Positions 1 through 7,436 of a stretch of DNA of 64,000 bases are shown here, one piece after another. The stretch lies in the NCBI RefSeq assembly GCF_005217525.1, contig NZ_PNXQ01000016.1:1068736-1132735 (forward strand). The letters run 5' to 3'. The DNA is from Paenibacillus terrae. GTDB lineage: Bacteria; Bacillota; Bacilli; Paenibacillales; Paenibacillaceae. Under the pieces are notes generated by a model, which searched no databases, was not told the DNA's origin, and saw only the letters and a list, made by a program, of their open reading frames with translations. Each line of letters starts with the position of its first letter. The first letter of the stretch is position 1. A program made the position numbers and the translations under genes.

Positions 1-600
1 CCGGACTACATTGTGGTGATGGACCGTGCTTATGGGAAACTGGAGCGTCTGGACGACTTCAAAACCCATGGGCAATCGTTTGTCATTCGGCTTCGCGACA
101 ACGTCCATTTAGAAAAAACCCATGCGCTACACCGCCTCCAGAAGCCGGATTCATCTGTCATTCGAGATATCACTTGCCAGTTGGGGACACCGCAGTGTCG
201 TTCCAGGCAACGTCATCGTGTGGTGATGTTTCGAGATTTTGAAGGTCGGGAAATTCGGGTGGTTACCCATTTAATGCAGGTGACCGCAGAACAAATCGCG
301 CAGATGTATAAAGCTCGGTGGCAGATTGAAGTCTTCTTCCGTTGGATCAAGCAACATTTGAATATTCCAACCCTGTTTGGTACGACCGAAAATGCGGTCT
401 ATGGGCAACTATTCTGCGCTCTGATCGTCTATGTCCTGCTCAAATGGCTATTTGATGCTGCCCAGACTCCATGGCCAAAACATGCCGTTCTTTCCTTTGC
501 GCGTTTTTCTCGTCTAGCTCTTCTTCAAAACCTACCTGTTGAATGGCTGATTCAAATTCAGCGCGTTCTTCTCCAGAGTACCTCTGGTTTTATTAATTAA
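1..600 (+). CDS. IS4-family transposase, C-terminal part (cut by window start)
   Basis: The reading frame is open from base 1, so the gene starts outside the window. The product is the C-terminal half of a DDE transposase. Seen: the Asp of VVMDRAYGK, which fits the second catalytic Asp, and YKARWQIEVFFRWIK, which matches the Y-(2)-R-(3)-E-(6)-K signature holding the catalytic Glu in IS4-type enzymes. The frame ends in TAA after a hydrophobic stretch and a basic tail, as is usual in this family. I could not identify a terminal inverted repeat downstream, so the insertion sequence boundary is not fixed. Whether the copy is intact cannot be judged from here. Confidence 0.85.
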   Translation, partial: PDYIVVMDRAYGKLERLDDFKTHGQSFVIRLRDNVHLEKTHALHRLQKPDSSVIRDITCQLGTPQCRSRQRHRVVMFRDFEGREIRVVTHLMQVTAEQIAQMYKARWQIEVFFRWIKQHLNIPTLFGTTENAVYGQLFCALIVYVLLKWLFDAAQTPWPKHAVLSFARFSRLALLQNLPVEWLIQIQRVLLQSTSGFIN

Positions 601-1144
601 ATTACTTATTATGGTTAATCAACAGGCGTGTCCTTATACTTCTTTTAAAAATTTCTTATTTTCTAGCTCTTTGTATCCTAAAAGACCGCAATACATTAAA
701 GATAAGATACTGGAACACAGTAATAATATGAGGGAGACATTGTTTCAATCTGCACTACGCTAATATTACTTTGAAAGCAAATACAAAAGCCGATGGTTCT
801 CAGGTTCTAACACGCTCATCGAGTGTGTAACCGATCAATCCATCAGCTGCTTTTTGATGTGCTTATAACTTTGAGTACAGGCAGCATGTTATTAAGCGGT
901 AATTTGTAACATGCTGCTACCGCTAATCCGCCATGCCTGGAATGGACCTTCAGTGGACATCCTTCTTGCTCCGGGTTTATATTACCCTCTGAGTCCTGTC
1001 TCCGATTTAGTTTTGAATGCGCCCTAACCCTCCGTCATGCGCTTACCGTGACCGCTCCAGTATACTTGCGGTGTGGTTCCCACTATAGACGGTCGCTACC
1101 CTTCAATTGGCCGCCGCTTTCTTTCAGATGAAATGTTTAACGAT
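601..1144. other. Non-coding stretch after the transposase
   Basis: No supported gene lies here. Bases 601-870 are AT-rich with no good ribosome site. Bases 881-923 hold a strong inverted repeat (separate entry). Bases 930-1130 are more GC-rich, and their short open frames on both strands are broken by stops. They look like a remnant of a structured or formerly coding sequence that I do not recognise. Confidence 0.5.
881..923. repeat. Strong inverted repeat with a second overlapping stem
   Basis: GCAGCATGTTA (881-891) and TAACATGCTGC (907-917) form a perfect 11-bp stem around a 15-base loop. Inside the loop GCGGTA (896-901) is complementary to TACCGC (918-923), which directly follows the first stem. 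No T-run follows, so it is not an ordinary terminator. The function is unknown. Confidence 0.55.
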
Positions 1145-1402
1145 CTACTTCAACTCTGCCGCAAGCTGCTTGAGCACTAGTGGAGTAGGGATGAGTTGAC
1201 CATCATTCTTATTGCCTTTGACATACGCTTTATCTTCTAGCGCATAATAAACAACGCCTTGCCCTTCTACAACTGGGAAGCCGCTCTCATCATCAGTCAA
1301 AGATGTTTGTATGTGCTTACCGTGCTGGGCTGCATGTTCTTCATCGTGCAAGTGTAGAATACCGTCAGAGCTGAGAAATGCAAAACGTGGTTGTGCAGAC
1401 AT
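1145..1402 (-). CDS. Small conserved-type hypothetical protein (85 aa)
   Basis: The ATG at 1402 follows an AGGAGG ribosome site 8-9 bases upstream, which supports a real gene. The protein is soluble and acidic, with no signal peptide or membrane segment. Its N-terminal part has a beta-rich pattern (RFAFLSSDGILHLHDEEHA) and its C-terminus is a short helix. I do not recognise a family. It lies in the accessory region but is transcribed on its own, and a cargo role in the element is only an inference. Confidence 0.6.
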   Translation of the reverse strand: MSAQPRFAFLSSDGILHLHDEEHAAQHGKHIQTSLTDDESGFPVVEGQGVVYYALEDKAYVKGNKNDGQLIPTPLVLKQLAAELK

Positions 1403-1507
1403 AATTCGTGTTCCTCCTAAAGTGGGTTTGATTTGTTCCTGAATAAAGTGTAAATCATTTCTACTCCGTACCTACTGCGGATTTGTCTTACCCTACATAG
1501 CAAATAA

Positions 1508-1537
1508 AGACCGCAAAGGCTTAAGCCCTTACGGTCT
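1508..1537 (-). terminator. Rho-independent terminator overlapping the stop codon of the 213-aa gene
   Basis: On the minus strand AGACCGTAAGGG and CCTTTGCGGTCT pair around TTAAG, followed by TTTATTT. The stem begins at the stop codon of the upstream gene. Confidence 0.7.
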
Positions 1538-2177
1538 AATTTACTTCTGGCATCCTGAGTCCGATTTCGCCTTCCTTGTTACGGCCCCGACCATAGTCGA
1601 TGATCACAAAATCCAATGTTCGGTTGACTTTAAGACTTTTTGCTAAATTTTCTATGACCTTGCGTCTTTTGTCAGCGAATGTTGTGGCCGATATACCATG
1701 AATCCCTTTTTTATACTCTCTGCTCATATACTGTTGAGCTTTTAGATACTTCATTCCATCTAGGAACAAAAGCTTTGCAGCAAGCCTTTCATGCGCATCT
1801 CTAATATTAGAGATTGCAAAACAGATATTGTTTGTAATGAGGAGATAAAACCTGTAATTTATGTGGCGCTGATCCTTGAGCAAAACAGCATTTGCTGTTA
1901 CGTCTGCTGTCAGTTCTTGACCTGTTACCCTTTTTGCTACAGAGCCTTCCGCCGAAAGCAAATCATACGCAGCCATTCCGTTTTCCAACTGCTGAAGTGA
2001 ATATTCATAGTTTTTGATTACATCAATTAAGTCAGTATATTTGTTTAGCAGCCACTTTGTTTTTCTTATATCTACTGCAACTACATCATCAAAGAAGTTT
2101 ACTTGGACTATTTTCTGTGTATCAGAAGACTCATTTTCAAGATTATTAATTATACACATTTGATTGTCATTCATCAT
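1536..2177 (-). CDS. Phage-type regulator-like protein (213 aa), possibly ArpU/sigma-region-4-like
   Basis: This is a soluble 213-residue protein. The middle and C-terminal parts contain helical segments. Residues around 150-185 (EYKKGIHGISATTFADKRRK and following) resemble the helix-turn-helix end of small phage late regulators of the ArpU/RinA kind, in which a sigma-70 region-4-like fold is followed by a basic helix. The match is by pattern only. The ATG at 2177 was taken; an alternative is the adjacent ATG 3 bases on. The gene ends in a terminator, so it is a single transcription unit. Its setting beside a tyrosine recombinase fits a prophage regulator, but the function is not established. 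Confidence 0.45.
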   Translation of the reverse strand: MMNDNQMCIINNLENESSDTQKIVQVNFFDDVVAVDIRKTKWLLNKYTDLIDVIKNYEYSLQQLENGMAAYDLLSAEGSVAKRVTGQELTADVTANAVLLKDQRHINYRFYLLITNNICFAISNIRDAHERLAAKLLFLDGMKYLKAQQYMSREYKKGIHGISATTFADKRRKVIENLAKSLKVNRTLDFVIIDYGRGRNKEGEIGLRMPEVN

Positions 2178-2310
2178 TTATCATTCCTTTATATAATGTG
2201 ATAATTTGGTGAAATCGTTTTTTTTGGTGGATTAATGTAAATAGAAACACTATAATAACCTTACACCATAGTTTGCACACGAAGATAAACAAACTAAGGA
2301 GGCTTTACTT

Positions 2311-2628
2311 TTGAAAAAATCTATTATTGCTTTGGCTGCTGGCACAGTTCTTCTCGGGGCATTGTCTGTACCGTCTTTAGGTTTTGCAGAGCAAACCAAA
2401 ACTTCAGCAAATATTTCTTCTGAGAGATCATATACTCCCAAAGAAAACGCAAAAATGGTACGGGGCATCAGAGGCGCAACGGTCAAAGAGTCTATGAAAT
2501 GGATGGTTCCAACTTCAATATTTTACAGACAAGGAGACTATGCAGGAGATATTTATTTACATAAATGGATTAAAAAAGGCAAGGATGAAGTATACCCAAT
2601 ATATCAAGGCTTAATTTACAGAAAATAA
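2311..2628 (+). CDS. Small secreted protein of unknown function (105 aa)
   Basis: It starts with TTG, placed 8 bases after AAGGAGG (2296-2302). The first 26 residues form a clear Sec signal peptide: MKKS, a hydrophobic core (IIALAAGTVLLGALSVPSLG), then a likely cleavage near FAE. The mature part of about 79 residues is basic and contains aromatic residues, with no cysteines and no domain I recognise. A terminator follows 13 bases after the stop, so it is a single-gene unit. It lies in the accessory region and could be element cargo. Confidence 0.65.
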   Translation: MKKSIIALAAGTVLLGALSVPSLGFAEQTKTSANISSERSYTPKENAKMVRGIRGATVKESMKWMVPTSIFYRQGDYAGDIYLHKWIKKGKDEVYPIYQGLIYRK

Positions 2629-2640
2629 AGTCAACCTTAA

Positions 2641-2675
2641 AGTAAGCACTTTTCTCATAAGTGCTTACTTTTTTT
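2641..2675 (+). terminator. Rho-independent terminator
   Basis: AGTAAGCACT and AGTGCTTACT pair perfectly over 10 bp and are followed by seven T residues. It serves the small secreted protein gene. Confidence 0.85.
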
Positions 2676-2803
2676 CATCGTTGTTATCTGCCATATTTAA
2701 TCCTCACCTCGCTTGGATCTACCCTTCTATAATCATATACCGATCTATACTGACTACACCTATAAACAACAGTCAGCAGCTAATATAGTGGTATATGTGT
2801 AGG

Positions 2804-3142
2804 TCATGGCTCTTCACCTTCTACCTTTACAATATTTTCAGGAAGGCAAGAACTGTATACCCTAGGGAATAGGACGTTAGTATTCCCTTCTGAAAAGCCC
2901 GTTACTATACCCACACCGTGATCTATCCTTTTATGCCGCACCCGATCCCCTACCTGTATATCTGGCTGCTTTGCTGAGTCTGGATCAAACTTTCCTAATG
3001 CAATAGCATCATCTAAATTGTCGAATGATTGGGTAGCTTGGACGGTCATCTCTCCTTCTCCCCAAAAACCTTCTGCTTCTGGAGATTCCTCAATCCACTT
3101 AAGCAGCTTATCTGCATCTATTAAGCGTGGTTTATCTGTCAT
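2804..3142 (-). CDS. Phage-like protein with a Tudor-like C-terminal domain (112 aa)
   Basis: The N-terminus (RLIDADKLLKWIEESPE) is of a type common in small proteins of Firmicutes phages. Residues 64-105 (VGDRVRHKRIDHGVGIVTGF and on) resemble the small Tudor-like or SH3-like domain found at the C-terminus of PcrA/UvrD helicases and related interaction proteins. No enzyme motif is visible. The start codon overlaps the stop of the gene at 3139-3378 (ATGA), so the two form one operon. A role in the phage or element life cycle is inferred from context only. Confidence 0.55.
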   Translation of the reverse strand: MTDKPRLIDADKLLKWIEESPEAEGFWGEGEMTVQATQSFDNLDDAIALGKFDPDSAKQPDIQVGDRVRHKRIDHGVGIVTGFSEGNTNVLFPRVYSSCLPENIVKVEGEEP

Positions 3143-3378
3143 TGTTGTTCCTCCCCATCCTCTTCATTGTCATAATACTCTTCCCACCAAGCTGACAATG
3201 TTTCGCAATCCGGGCATTTAATCTGTATCCACGGACCATCCTGATTCCACCGGTAATGATGTCCTTTTCCACATCCAGTACATCTGATGTATCCCTGCGA
3301 GCATGGTGCGTTATGGGCTCCGTTAATTACATGTACCGGGTAAGGAGTTGCTTTCGGATCATAGTGTGGTGTATACAT
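3139..3378 (-). CDS. Small zinc-ribbon protein, phage-like (79 aa)
   Basis: Two cysteine pairs, CTGC (33-36) and CPDC (55-58), lie about 20 residues apart, which is the layout of a zinc ribbon. The tail is very acidic (EEYYDNEEDGEEQQ). No catalytic motif is seen. The gene overlaps the next by four bases and the two are probably translated together. Small zinc-ribbon proteins of this kind are frequent in phage and integrated elements, and the exact job is unknown. Confidence 0.55.
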   Translation of the reverse strand: MYTPHYDPKATPYPVHVINGAHNAPCSQGYIRCTGCGKGHHYRWNQDGPWIQIKCPDCETLSAWWEEYYDNEEDGEEQQ

Positions 3379-3593
3379 AACGAACTAGCTCATGACCAAC
3401 TACATCCAGGTTTAAATAGATTTTGGCTTGATCAGAATGCATTTTTAACACTGGAAAATATGAGAGACAAGCCAACATATTCGCTTTAAAGTTGCTTACA
3501 CATGGGATAGAACAATATGCTGAAGAATCAATTGCGAATTATTACTTTCGCTGCGGAATCCCTGTTGAACTACATAAATTATTTATCCAGTAG
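3379..3593 (+). pseudogene. Frameshifted gene remnant upstream of the integrase
   Basis: The frame at 3379-3489 encodes a peptide ending DKPTYSL and then stops. A different frame at 3489-3593 continues with LLTHGIEQYAEESIANYYFR and ends VELHKLFIQ. Both pieces look protein-like and join across one frameshift at 3487-3491, which suggests the C-terminal part of a decayed gene. I do not recognise the family. The 5' end is not defined and may have been lost where the opposite-strand zinc-ribbon gene begins. Confidence 0.35.
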
Positions 3594-3703
3594 TCTTTCT
3601 TAAATGACTTTTGTTTTTCTACGCCCAAAATAAGAACGTATATTCCTGTAAAGGAGGTGATTTGGTTAATATCGGGTCTTATAATTAAGAAAGGAGCTTA
3701 TCT

Positions 3704-4987
3704 ATGGCAAAAGGAAGTATAGAAAAACGAGGAGATAACAAGTGGCGACTTACCGTCGATCTTGGTCTCAATAGTGACGGCAGCCGCAATCGTCCCCGTA
3801 AGGCAATCACTGTTGAGGACAAGGCGTTACTGAAAACCACAAAGAAACTTAAAGATTATTTGGATGACGAGTTGGCTAAGTTCAAACAAGAGGTGCTGAG
3901 CGGGAATTACATTTTACCGTCTAAACTCACATTCAAGGACTTCTATGAGAACGAATGGAAGTCCAAAGACGCCGAGCCGAGGTTAAAGCGTACGACGTAT
4001 CTATCACATTGTTCTAAAATTGATCATCATGTTTTACCGGCTATTGGGCATTTGCGGCTGGATGAGATCACGACAATGAGGCTAGTGACCTTATTCAACG
4101 ACTTGCGGAAACCTGGTGCGCGGATTGACAAACGAGGTAGAAAAGAGACCATCAGTTCTCGTACAATTCAATACATTTATGATGTGACTATGAGCATATT
4201 CAAGCGAGCTGTAGAATGGGGAGTCCTAAGTAAAAATCCATTAGACGGCATCCAGCGCCCGCAGATCAGCAAGGAAGATAAGAAGGCTCGGAAAGACAGA
4301 AAGAACTTTTTCGAAGAAGAGGAAGCTACTGAGGTCATTGATACGTTAATCAAAAGCGACTCGGTTTGGAGACTCTACTTTCTTGGAGCGATAATCGGGG
4401 GCTTCCGGCGCGGAGAATTGATTGCTTTGGACGAAGACGATTGTGATTTTGTAAATAATCAGTTACGTATCGACGAAAACATTTCGCACACCGAAAAAGG
4501 AAAGGCCGATATAACCGACACGAAAAATGAAGCCTATGATGACTATGTGGACATGCCACAATGGTATATGGATGAGCTAGCCAAACACATTAAAACGATG
4601 CGTAAAGCAAAACTTGAGGCAAAAGCTCTGGGAATATGGCAAGGTGATGATCGAAACTTTGTCTTTCATGCTGGATCGGGCAAGCCCTATTACCACACAA
4701 CCCCATCCCAGCGATGGAAAGACTGGTGTGAGCGGAGCGGATTCCGTAATGTTTCACTTCACGGGCTGCGCCACACAAATGCAACGTATTTGCTTGGGCA
4801 AGGAGCATCCATCAAGGAGATTCAGCATCGACTGCGACACTCCACTTCTCAGGTGACCACAGATACCTATGCGCACGTCACCAAGAAGCTCAGTCGCAAA
4901 ACGACAGCTCACCTTGATGTCTTCTATCCAAAAGTAGTTCGTCCCCAATCCGTCCCCAAGAGCGAAAAAGGCGCTCGCTCACTGTGA
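3704..4987 (+). CDS. Tyrosine-type site-specific integrase (427 aa)
   Basis: It catalyses integration and excision of a mobile element at an attachment site. Seen: an N-terminal arm-binding domain of the AP2-like type (residues 1-37, SIEKRGDNKWRLTV), a SAM-like core-binding domain (about 75-175), and the catalytic domain (about 205-410) with Arg235 in GGFRRGEL, Lys274, His353 and Arg356 in HGLRH, His379 in LRHS, and the nucleophile Tyr389 in TDTYAHVT. All expected catalytic residues are present and the length is normal for a Tn916/phage-type integrase, so the enzyme is probably active. The ATG follows AAAGGAG closely. The gene points at the 3' end of the tRNA-Leu 77 bases downstream, the likely target. 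Confidence 0.95.
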   Translation: MAKGSIEKRGDNKWRLTVDLGLNSDGSRNRPRKAITVEDKALLKTTKKLKDYLDDELAKFKQEVLSGNYILPSKLTFKDFYENEWKSKDAEPRLKRTTYLSHCSKIDHHVLPAIGHLRLDEITTMRLVTLFNDLRKPGARIDKRGRKETISSRTIQYIYDVTMSIFKRAVEWGVLSKNPLDGIQRPQISKEDKKARKDRKNFFEEEEATEVIDTLIKSDSVWRLYFLGAIIGGFRRGELIALDEDDCDFVNNQLRIDENISHTEKGKADITDTKNEAYDDYVDMPQWYMDELAKHIKTMRKAKLEAKALGIWQGDDRNFVFHAGSGKPYYHTTPSQRWKDWCERSGFRNVSLHGLRHTNATYLLGQGASIKEIQHRLRHSTSQVTTDTYAHVTKKLSRKTTAHLDVFYPKVVRPQSVPKSEKGARSL

Positions 4988-5014
4988 TATGGAAGTCATG
5001 ATTTCAATCACTAA

Positions 5015-5047
5015 AAAATAAAAAATCCCTTGATTATCAAGGGATTC
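5015..5047 (-). terminator. Terminator of the tRNA-Leu gene
   Basis: On the minus strand AATCCCTTGAT and ATCAAGGGATT pair and are followed by TTTTTATTTTTT, 17 bases past the tRNA 3' end. The reverse side has no T-run, so it serves the tRNA rather than the integrase. Confidence 0.75.
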
Positions 5048-5063
5048 AAGAGATAAACGATAG

Positions 5064-5149
5064 TGCCGAGGACCGGGATCGAACCGGTACGGTAGTCACC
5101 TACCGCAGGATTTTAAGTCCTGTGCGTCTGCCAATTCCGCCACCCCGGC
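5064..5149 (-). tRNA. tRNA-Leu (anticodon TAA)
   Basis: The 86-nt minus-strand sequence folds as a class II tRNA. The acceptor GCCGGGG pairs with CCTCGGC plus discriminator A. The D arm is GGCGGAATTGGCAGACGC, and the anticodon stem CAGGA/TCCTG encloses CTTAAAA with anticodon TAA. A long variable arm (GCGGTAGGTGACTACCG) and the T arm GGTTCGATCC follow. CCA is not encoded. Its 3' end faces the integrase and is the likely attachment site. Confidence 0.95.
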
Positions 5150-5396
5150 ATAAATTTAGGAACGTTATTTTCATACTTACTTGACTTATAAGTAATGGAG
5201 AAACATCCAGCTTATGTACAAAATGGTTCTCGTTATGTAAATACCGTTTTAATGGGCACCAACATATAATACGACAATTTCATCAAGTTGTAAAGTATTT
5301 TTTTCTAAAATAATAAAATTTCTTTTCTGCATAACTTGGGCGCATTTGAATTACACTAATAAACGTCTTTCCAAACTACCAGAAGGGGTGTTACGA

Positions 5397-5555
5397 ATGC
5401 GTGAAGGTATGATTCCAACTGTTCTTGGAACGGTAGTATCGGCTTCAGGCGCTGTGTTGCTGAGCAGTAAGTACAAGCTTGCGGCTACAGGCATTCTCGG
5501 TTTCGGACTGGCTCATGTTGTTCTGGGAGCGATTGATCTGATTGAGCATCGCTAG
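5397..5555 (+). CDS. Small membrane protein (52 aa)
   Basis: The start is placed at ATG 5397 because GAAGGGG lies just upstream; a longer frame begins at 5346 without a ribosome site. The sequence MREGMIPTVLGTVVSASGAV followed by TGILGFGLAHVVLGAIDLIE gives two short hydrophobic segments, so it is probably a two-helix hairpin in the membrane. A terminator follows. The family is not recognised. Confidence 0.6.
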   Translation: MREGMIPTVLGTVVSASGAVLLSSKYKLAATGILGFGLAHVVLGAIDLIEHR

Positions 5556-5568
5556 TCGTTTGGGAAGT

Positions 5569-5601
5569 GCCGGGCGGGAGCTATTTCCTCCCCGGCTTTA
5601 T
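5569..5601 (+). terminator. GC-rich terminator
   Basis: GCCGGG (5569-5574) pairs with CCCGGC (5591-5596), with an inner GAG/CTC extension, and is followed by TTTATTATT. Confidence 0.6.
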
Positions 5602-5688
5602 TATTATAGCCGCTTTAGCCGCCTTGAGCGTAACGTTTATATAAAGCGTACAATATGCTTGCACTCGTAAAGGAGCGTGTGATGTATT

Positions 5689-5880
5689 ATGAAAGAAAAC
5701 ACTAGGGAAGAAAAGAATCGCACCGTCGATCAGGTCGAACATGAACAGTCGTTAGATCAGCGCGAGCCAGGTTTTAATCGGATCCCTGACCTCGATGCCG
5801 ATACTCCTGCTGCTACAGATATAATTGAAGAAGCTGTGGGCCGTGGCCTGAACAAGTTGCGTAACGATTTTACAGATTAA
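5689..5880 (+). CDS. Small acidic hypothetical protein (63 aa)
   Basis: The ATG at 5689 follows AAAGGAG (5669-5675) with a long spacer of about 13 bases. A nearer ATG lies in another frame and stops at once. The protein is hydrophilic and acidic (DLDADTPAATDIIEEAVGRG) with no membrane segment, and looks like the small soluble proteins common in Bacillales. The function is unknown. Confidence 0.5.
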   Translation: MKENTREEKNRTVDQVEHEQSLDQREPGFNRIPDLDADTPAATDIIEEAVGRGLNKLRNDFTD

Positions 5881-5957
5881 AGCATGGGTCATAAGGCATG
5901 GGTTACTCAAACAACAACATTGAACCAAGCCACCTTATAAACGGTGATTTCTAGTGA

Positions 5958-6110
5958 TCACTTGAAAATAAGCATAAACCAGCCAATAATCGAAACCCAA
6001 AGCACAATACTAATCAGGATTCCCCACACGATGCCCACTGAGAAATTCCCTTCACTCTTCGGTACAGCATGGCCAAATTTCAATCTAAGCTTCATTTGAT
6101 TCCAGTTCAT
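5958..6110 (-). CDS. Small single-pass membrane protein (50 aa)
   Basis: This short gene has an excellent ribosome site (AAGGAGGGGG) just before ATG at 6110. The product begins MNWNQMKLRLKFGHAVPKSE and ends in one strongly hydrophobic segment (VGIVWGILISIVLWVSIIGW) of about 25 residues near the C-terminus. It would sit in the membrane with a basic N-terminal tail. There is no known family and no neighbour in an obvious operon. Confidence 0.6.
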   Translation of the reverse strand: MNWNQMKLRLKFGHAVPKSEGNFSVGIVWGILISIVLWVSIIGWFMLIFK

Positions 6111-6208
6111 AGAACCCCCTCCTTAAGTTCTATTTCGGAATATGGAGCTCATTTATGTAGATCAATAGTCATGTTTTCCGAAAAAATAAAAAAGGGCTTT
6201 TTGTCCTA

Positions 6209-6538
6209 TCATCCAGTCCGGGGATAAAGTATTACTGCTATTCCGACCAAACAAATCAATCCACCCACGATATCGTACAAATCAGGTGTCTTTTTATCAA
6301 TCCACCATCCCCATGCAATGGAAAGGACAATAAAGACACCTCCGTATGCTGCATACACACGCCCAAAAGAGGAGAAAACCTGAAAAGTTGCAATGACTCC
6401 GTATACAGCCAAAATCACCCCGCCGCAAAGTCCGACATACCATGTCTTCCCTTCACGCAGCCACTGCCAGATCAGATACCCTCCCCCAATTTCAGCTATG
6501 CCAGCCAAAATAAAAAGTAACGATGCCTTTAACACCAT
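6209..6538 (-). CDS. ynfA: YnfA / UPF0060 family small membrane protein (109 aa)
   Basis: Four hydrophobic helices are visible, and the family-typical patterns [20 protein letters not shown] (residues 11-30), [12 protein letters not shown] and [21 protein letters not shown] are all present. The length matches the 105-110 residues usual for YnfA, which is related to the small multidrug resistance/DMT transporters. The substrate is not established. The ATG at 6538 follows AAAGGGAT. It is transcribed alone. Confidence 0.85.
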   Translation of the reverse strand: MVLKASLLFILAGIAEIGGGYLIWQWLREGKTWYVGLCGGVILAVYGVIATFQVFSSFGRVYAAYGGVFIVLSIAWGWWIDKKTPDLYDIVGGLICLVGIAVILYPRTG

Positions 6539-6590
6539 TCCACATCCCTTTTCTGCTAATCTTCTCGACTTTATTTCTTAAATGCCATCC

Positions 6591-6773
6591 TTAGAGCACT
6601 CGACCTAAAATAATAATCAACGCAATTACGCCAACCAAAATAAGCAGATTGCTGACCTGACGCCATAAGCCAGAGGCTCCCTCAGAGTGAAGCTTCCGCT
6701 GGTTCACATCAAAATTCGCTTTGGCTCCTTCAGTATCTACAGGGCTAGAAAACGGTCGGTTATCTTCATTCAT
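6591..6773 (-). CDS. Small tail-anchored membrane protein (60 aa)
   Basis: A strong AAGGAGG precedes the ATG at 6773. The first 37 residues are polar and the last 20 (VSNLLILVGVIALIIILGRV) form one transmembrane helix at the extreme C-terminus, i.e. a tail anchor. No family is recognised. It lies 53 bases upstream of ynfA in the same direction and could be co-transcribed with it. Confidence 0.6.
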   Translation of the reverse strand: MNEDNRPFSSPVDTEGAKANFDVNQRKLHSEGASGLWRQVSNLLILVGVIALIIILGRVL

Positions 6774-7125
6774 GTGAATGGCCTCCTTATCAATACCACC
6801 TTAATGATACCAAACTTTTCCGCTGATTTCGCGTTGATTTTATACTCATGCTTACTGTATATTTCCCACTGCACCTGCATATTTATGAAGTGTACAACTA
6901 TGTGTCAATATTTCACTGAATATAGCGTATGATGGCGAAGCAAGGCAGAGTAGGTATTTTGACACCTTTTATTGCAGGACGGTAGTTATGGTATAATTTA
7001 GTCAACTTAATCATGATCGTAACGAGAGTACAACTACTTGTCCATCTGTATTGAATTCACATCCCATGAATCCTCATCCCGGTTACAACCTGCATAATCT
7101 GATGTAATTTAGGAGGAGGATACCA
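6774..7125. other. Intergenic stretch between divergent units
   Basis: No gene is supported here. The sequence is AT-rich and separates the minus-strand small membrane gene from the plus-strand operon starting at 7126, so it should hold promoters for both. I could not pick a convincing -35/-10 pair by eye. Confidence 0.4.
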
Positions 7126-7404
7126 ATGTCCCCAATCTTTCTAGCTACTTTAATGTTAATGGGCATGTTTTTACTCCAGGCAGCCATCGTTCTGGGCATC
7201 ATACACTGGATTTCCAAACGTAGCCGCCGTCCAGCGCAAACCAAAATGGTTCTTATCATGGGTTTGCTTGCGTTGATTTTCGTCTTACTTCTGGTAAATG
7301 ACTCGATGTATTCACAGGGACCGAACTGGTTGGTCTACTTCTGTTTGCTAGTGATCCTCATTAGCGCATGTATCCAACTGAGAAAACGCAAAGAAAAAAT
7401 GTAA
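7126..7404 (+). CDS. Small three-helix membrane protein (92 aa)
   Basis: The ATG follows TAGGAGGAGG. Hydrophobic segments lie at about 3-26, 41-59 and 67-84, with a basic loop (SKRSRRPAQTK) between the first two and a basic tail (RKRKEKM). It lies 32 bases upstream of the GH26 gene in the same direction and is probably co-transcribed with it. The family and role are unknown. Confidence 0.6.
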   Translation: MSPIFLATLMLMGMFLLQAAIVLGIIHWISKRSRRPAQTKMVLIMGLLALIFVLLLVNDSMYSQGPNWLVYFCLLVILISACIQLRKRKEKM

Positions 7405-7436
7405 TTTCATCATGATGTCATCAAAGGAGGAGCGCC

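Larger units (their letters stand above)
600..5063. mobile_element. Probable end of an integrated, partly decayed element at tRNA-Leu
   Basis: An IS4-type transposase, small phage-like genes, a frameshifted gene remnant and a tyrosine recombinase lie together and stop at a tRNA-Leu gene whose 3' end faces the recombinase. Integration of tyrosine-recombinase elements into tRNA 3' ends is well established. The region is also AT-richer than the chromosome that follows. I looked for a second copy of the tRNA 3' segment between 600 and 3700 and did not see one. The far end therefore lies outside the window or has been lost. The boundaries given are approximate. Confidence 0.45.

Noticed and set aside
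930..1130. Group II intron domain or IS200/IS605-like remnant
   Set aside because: No domain V-type sequence or Y1 transposase pattern could be recognised, so only an unexplained remnant is reported.
600..3700. A second attachment site copy of the tRNA-Leu 3' end
   Set aside because: I searched by eye for the segment reading TGCCGAGGACCGGGATCG and did not find it in this stretch.
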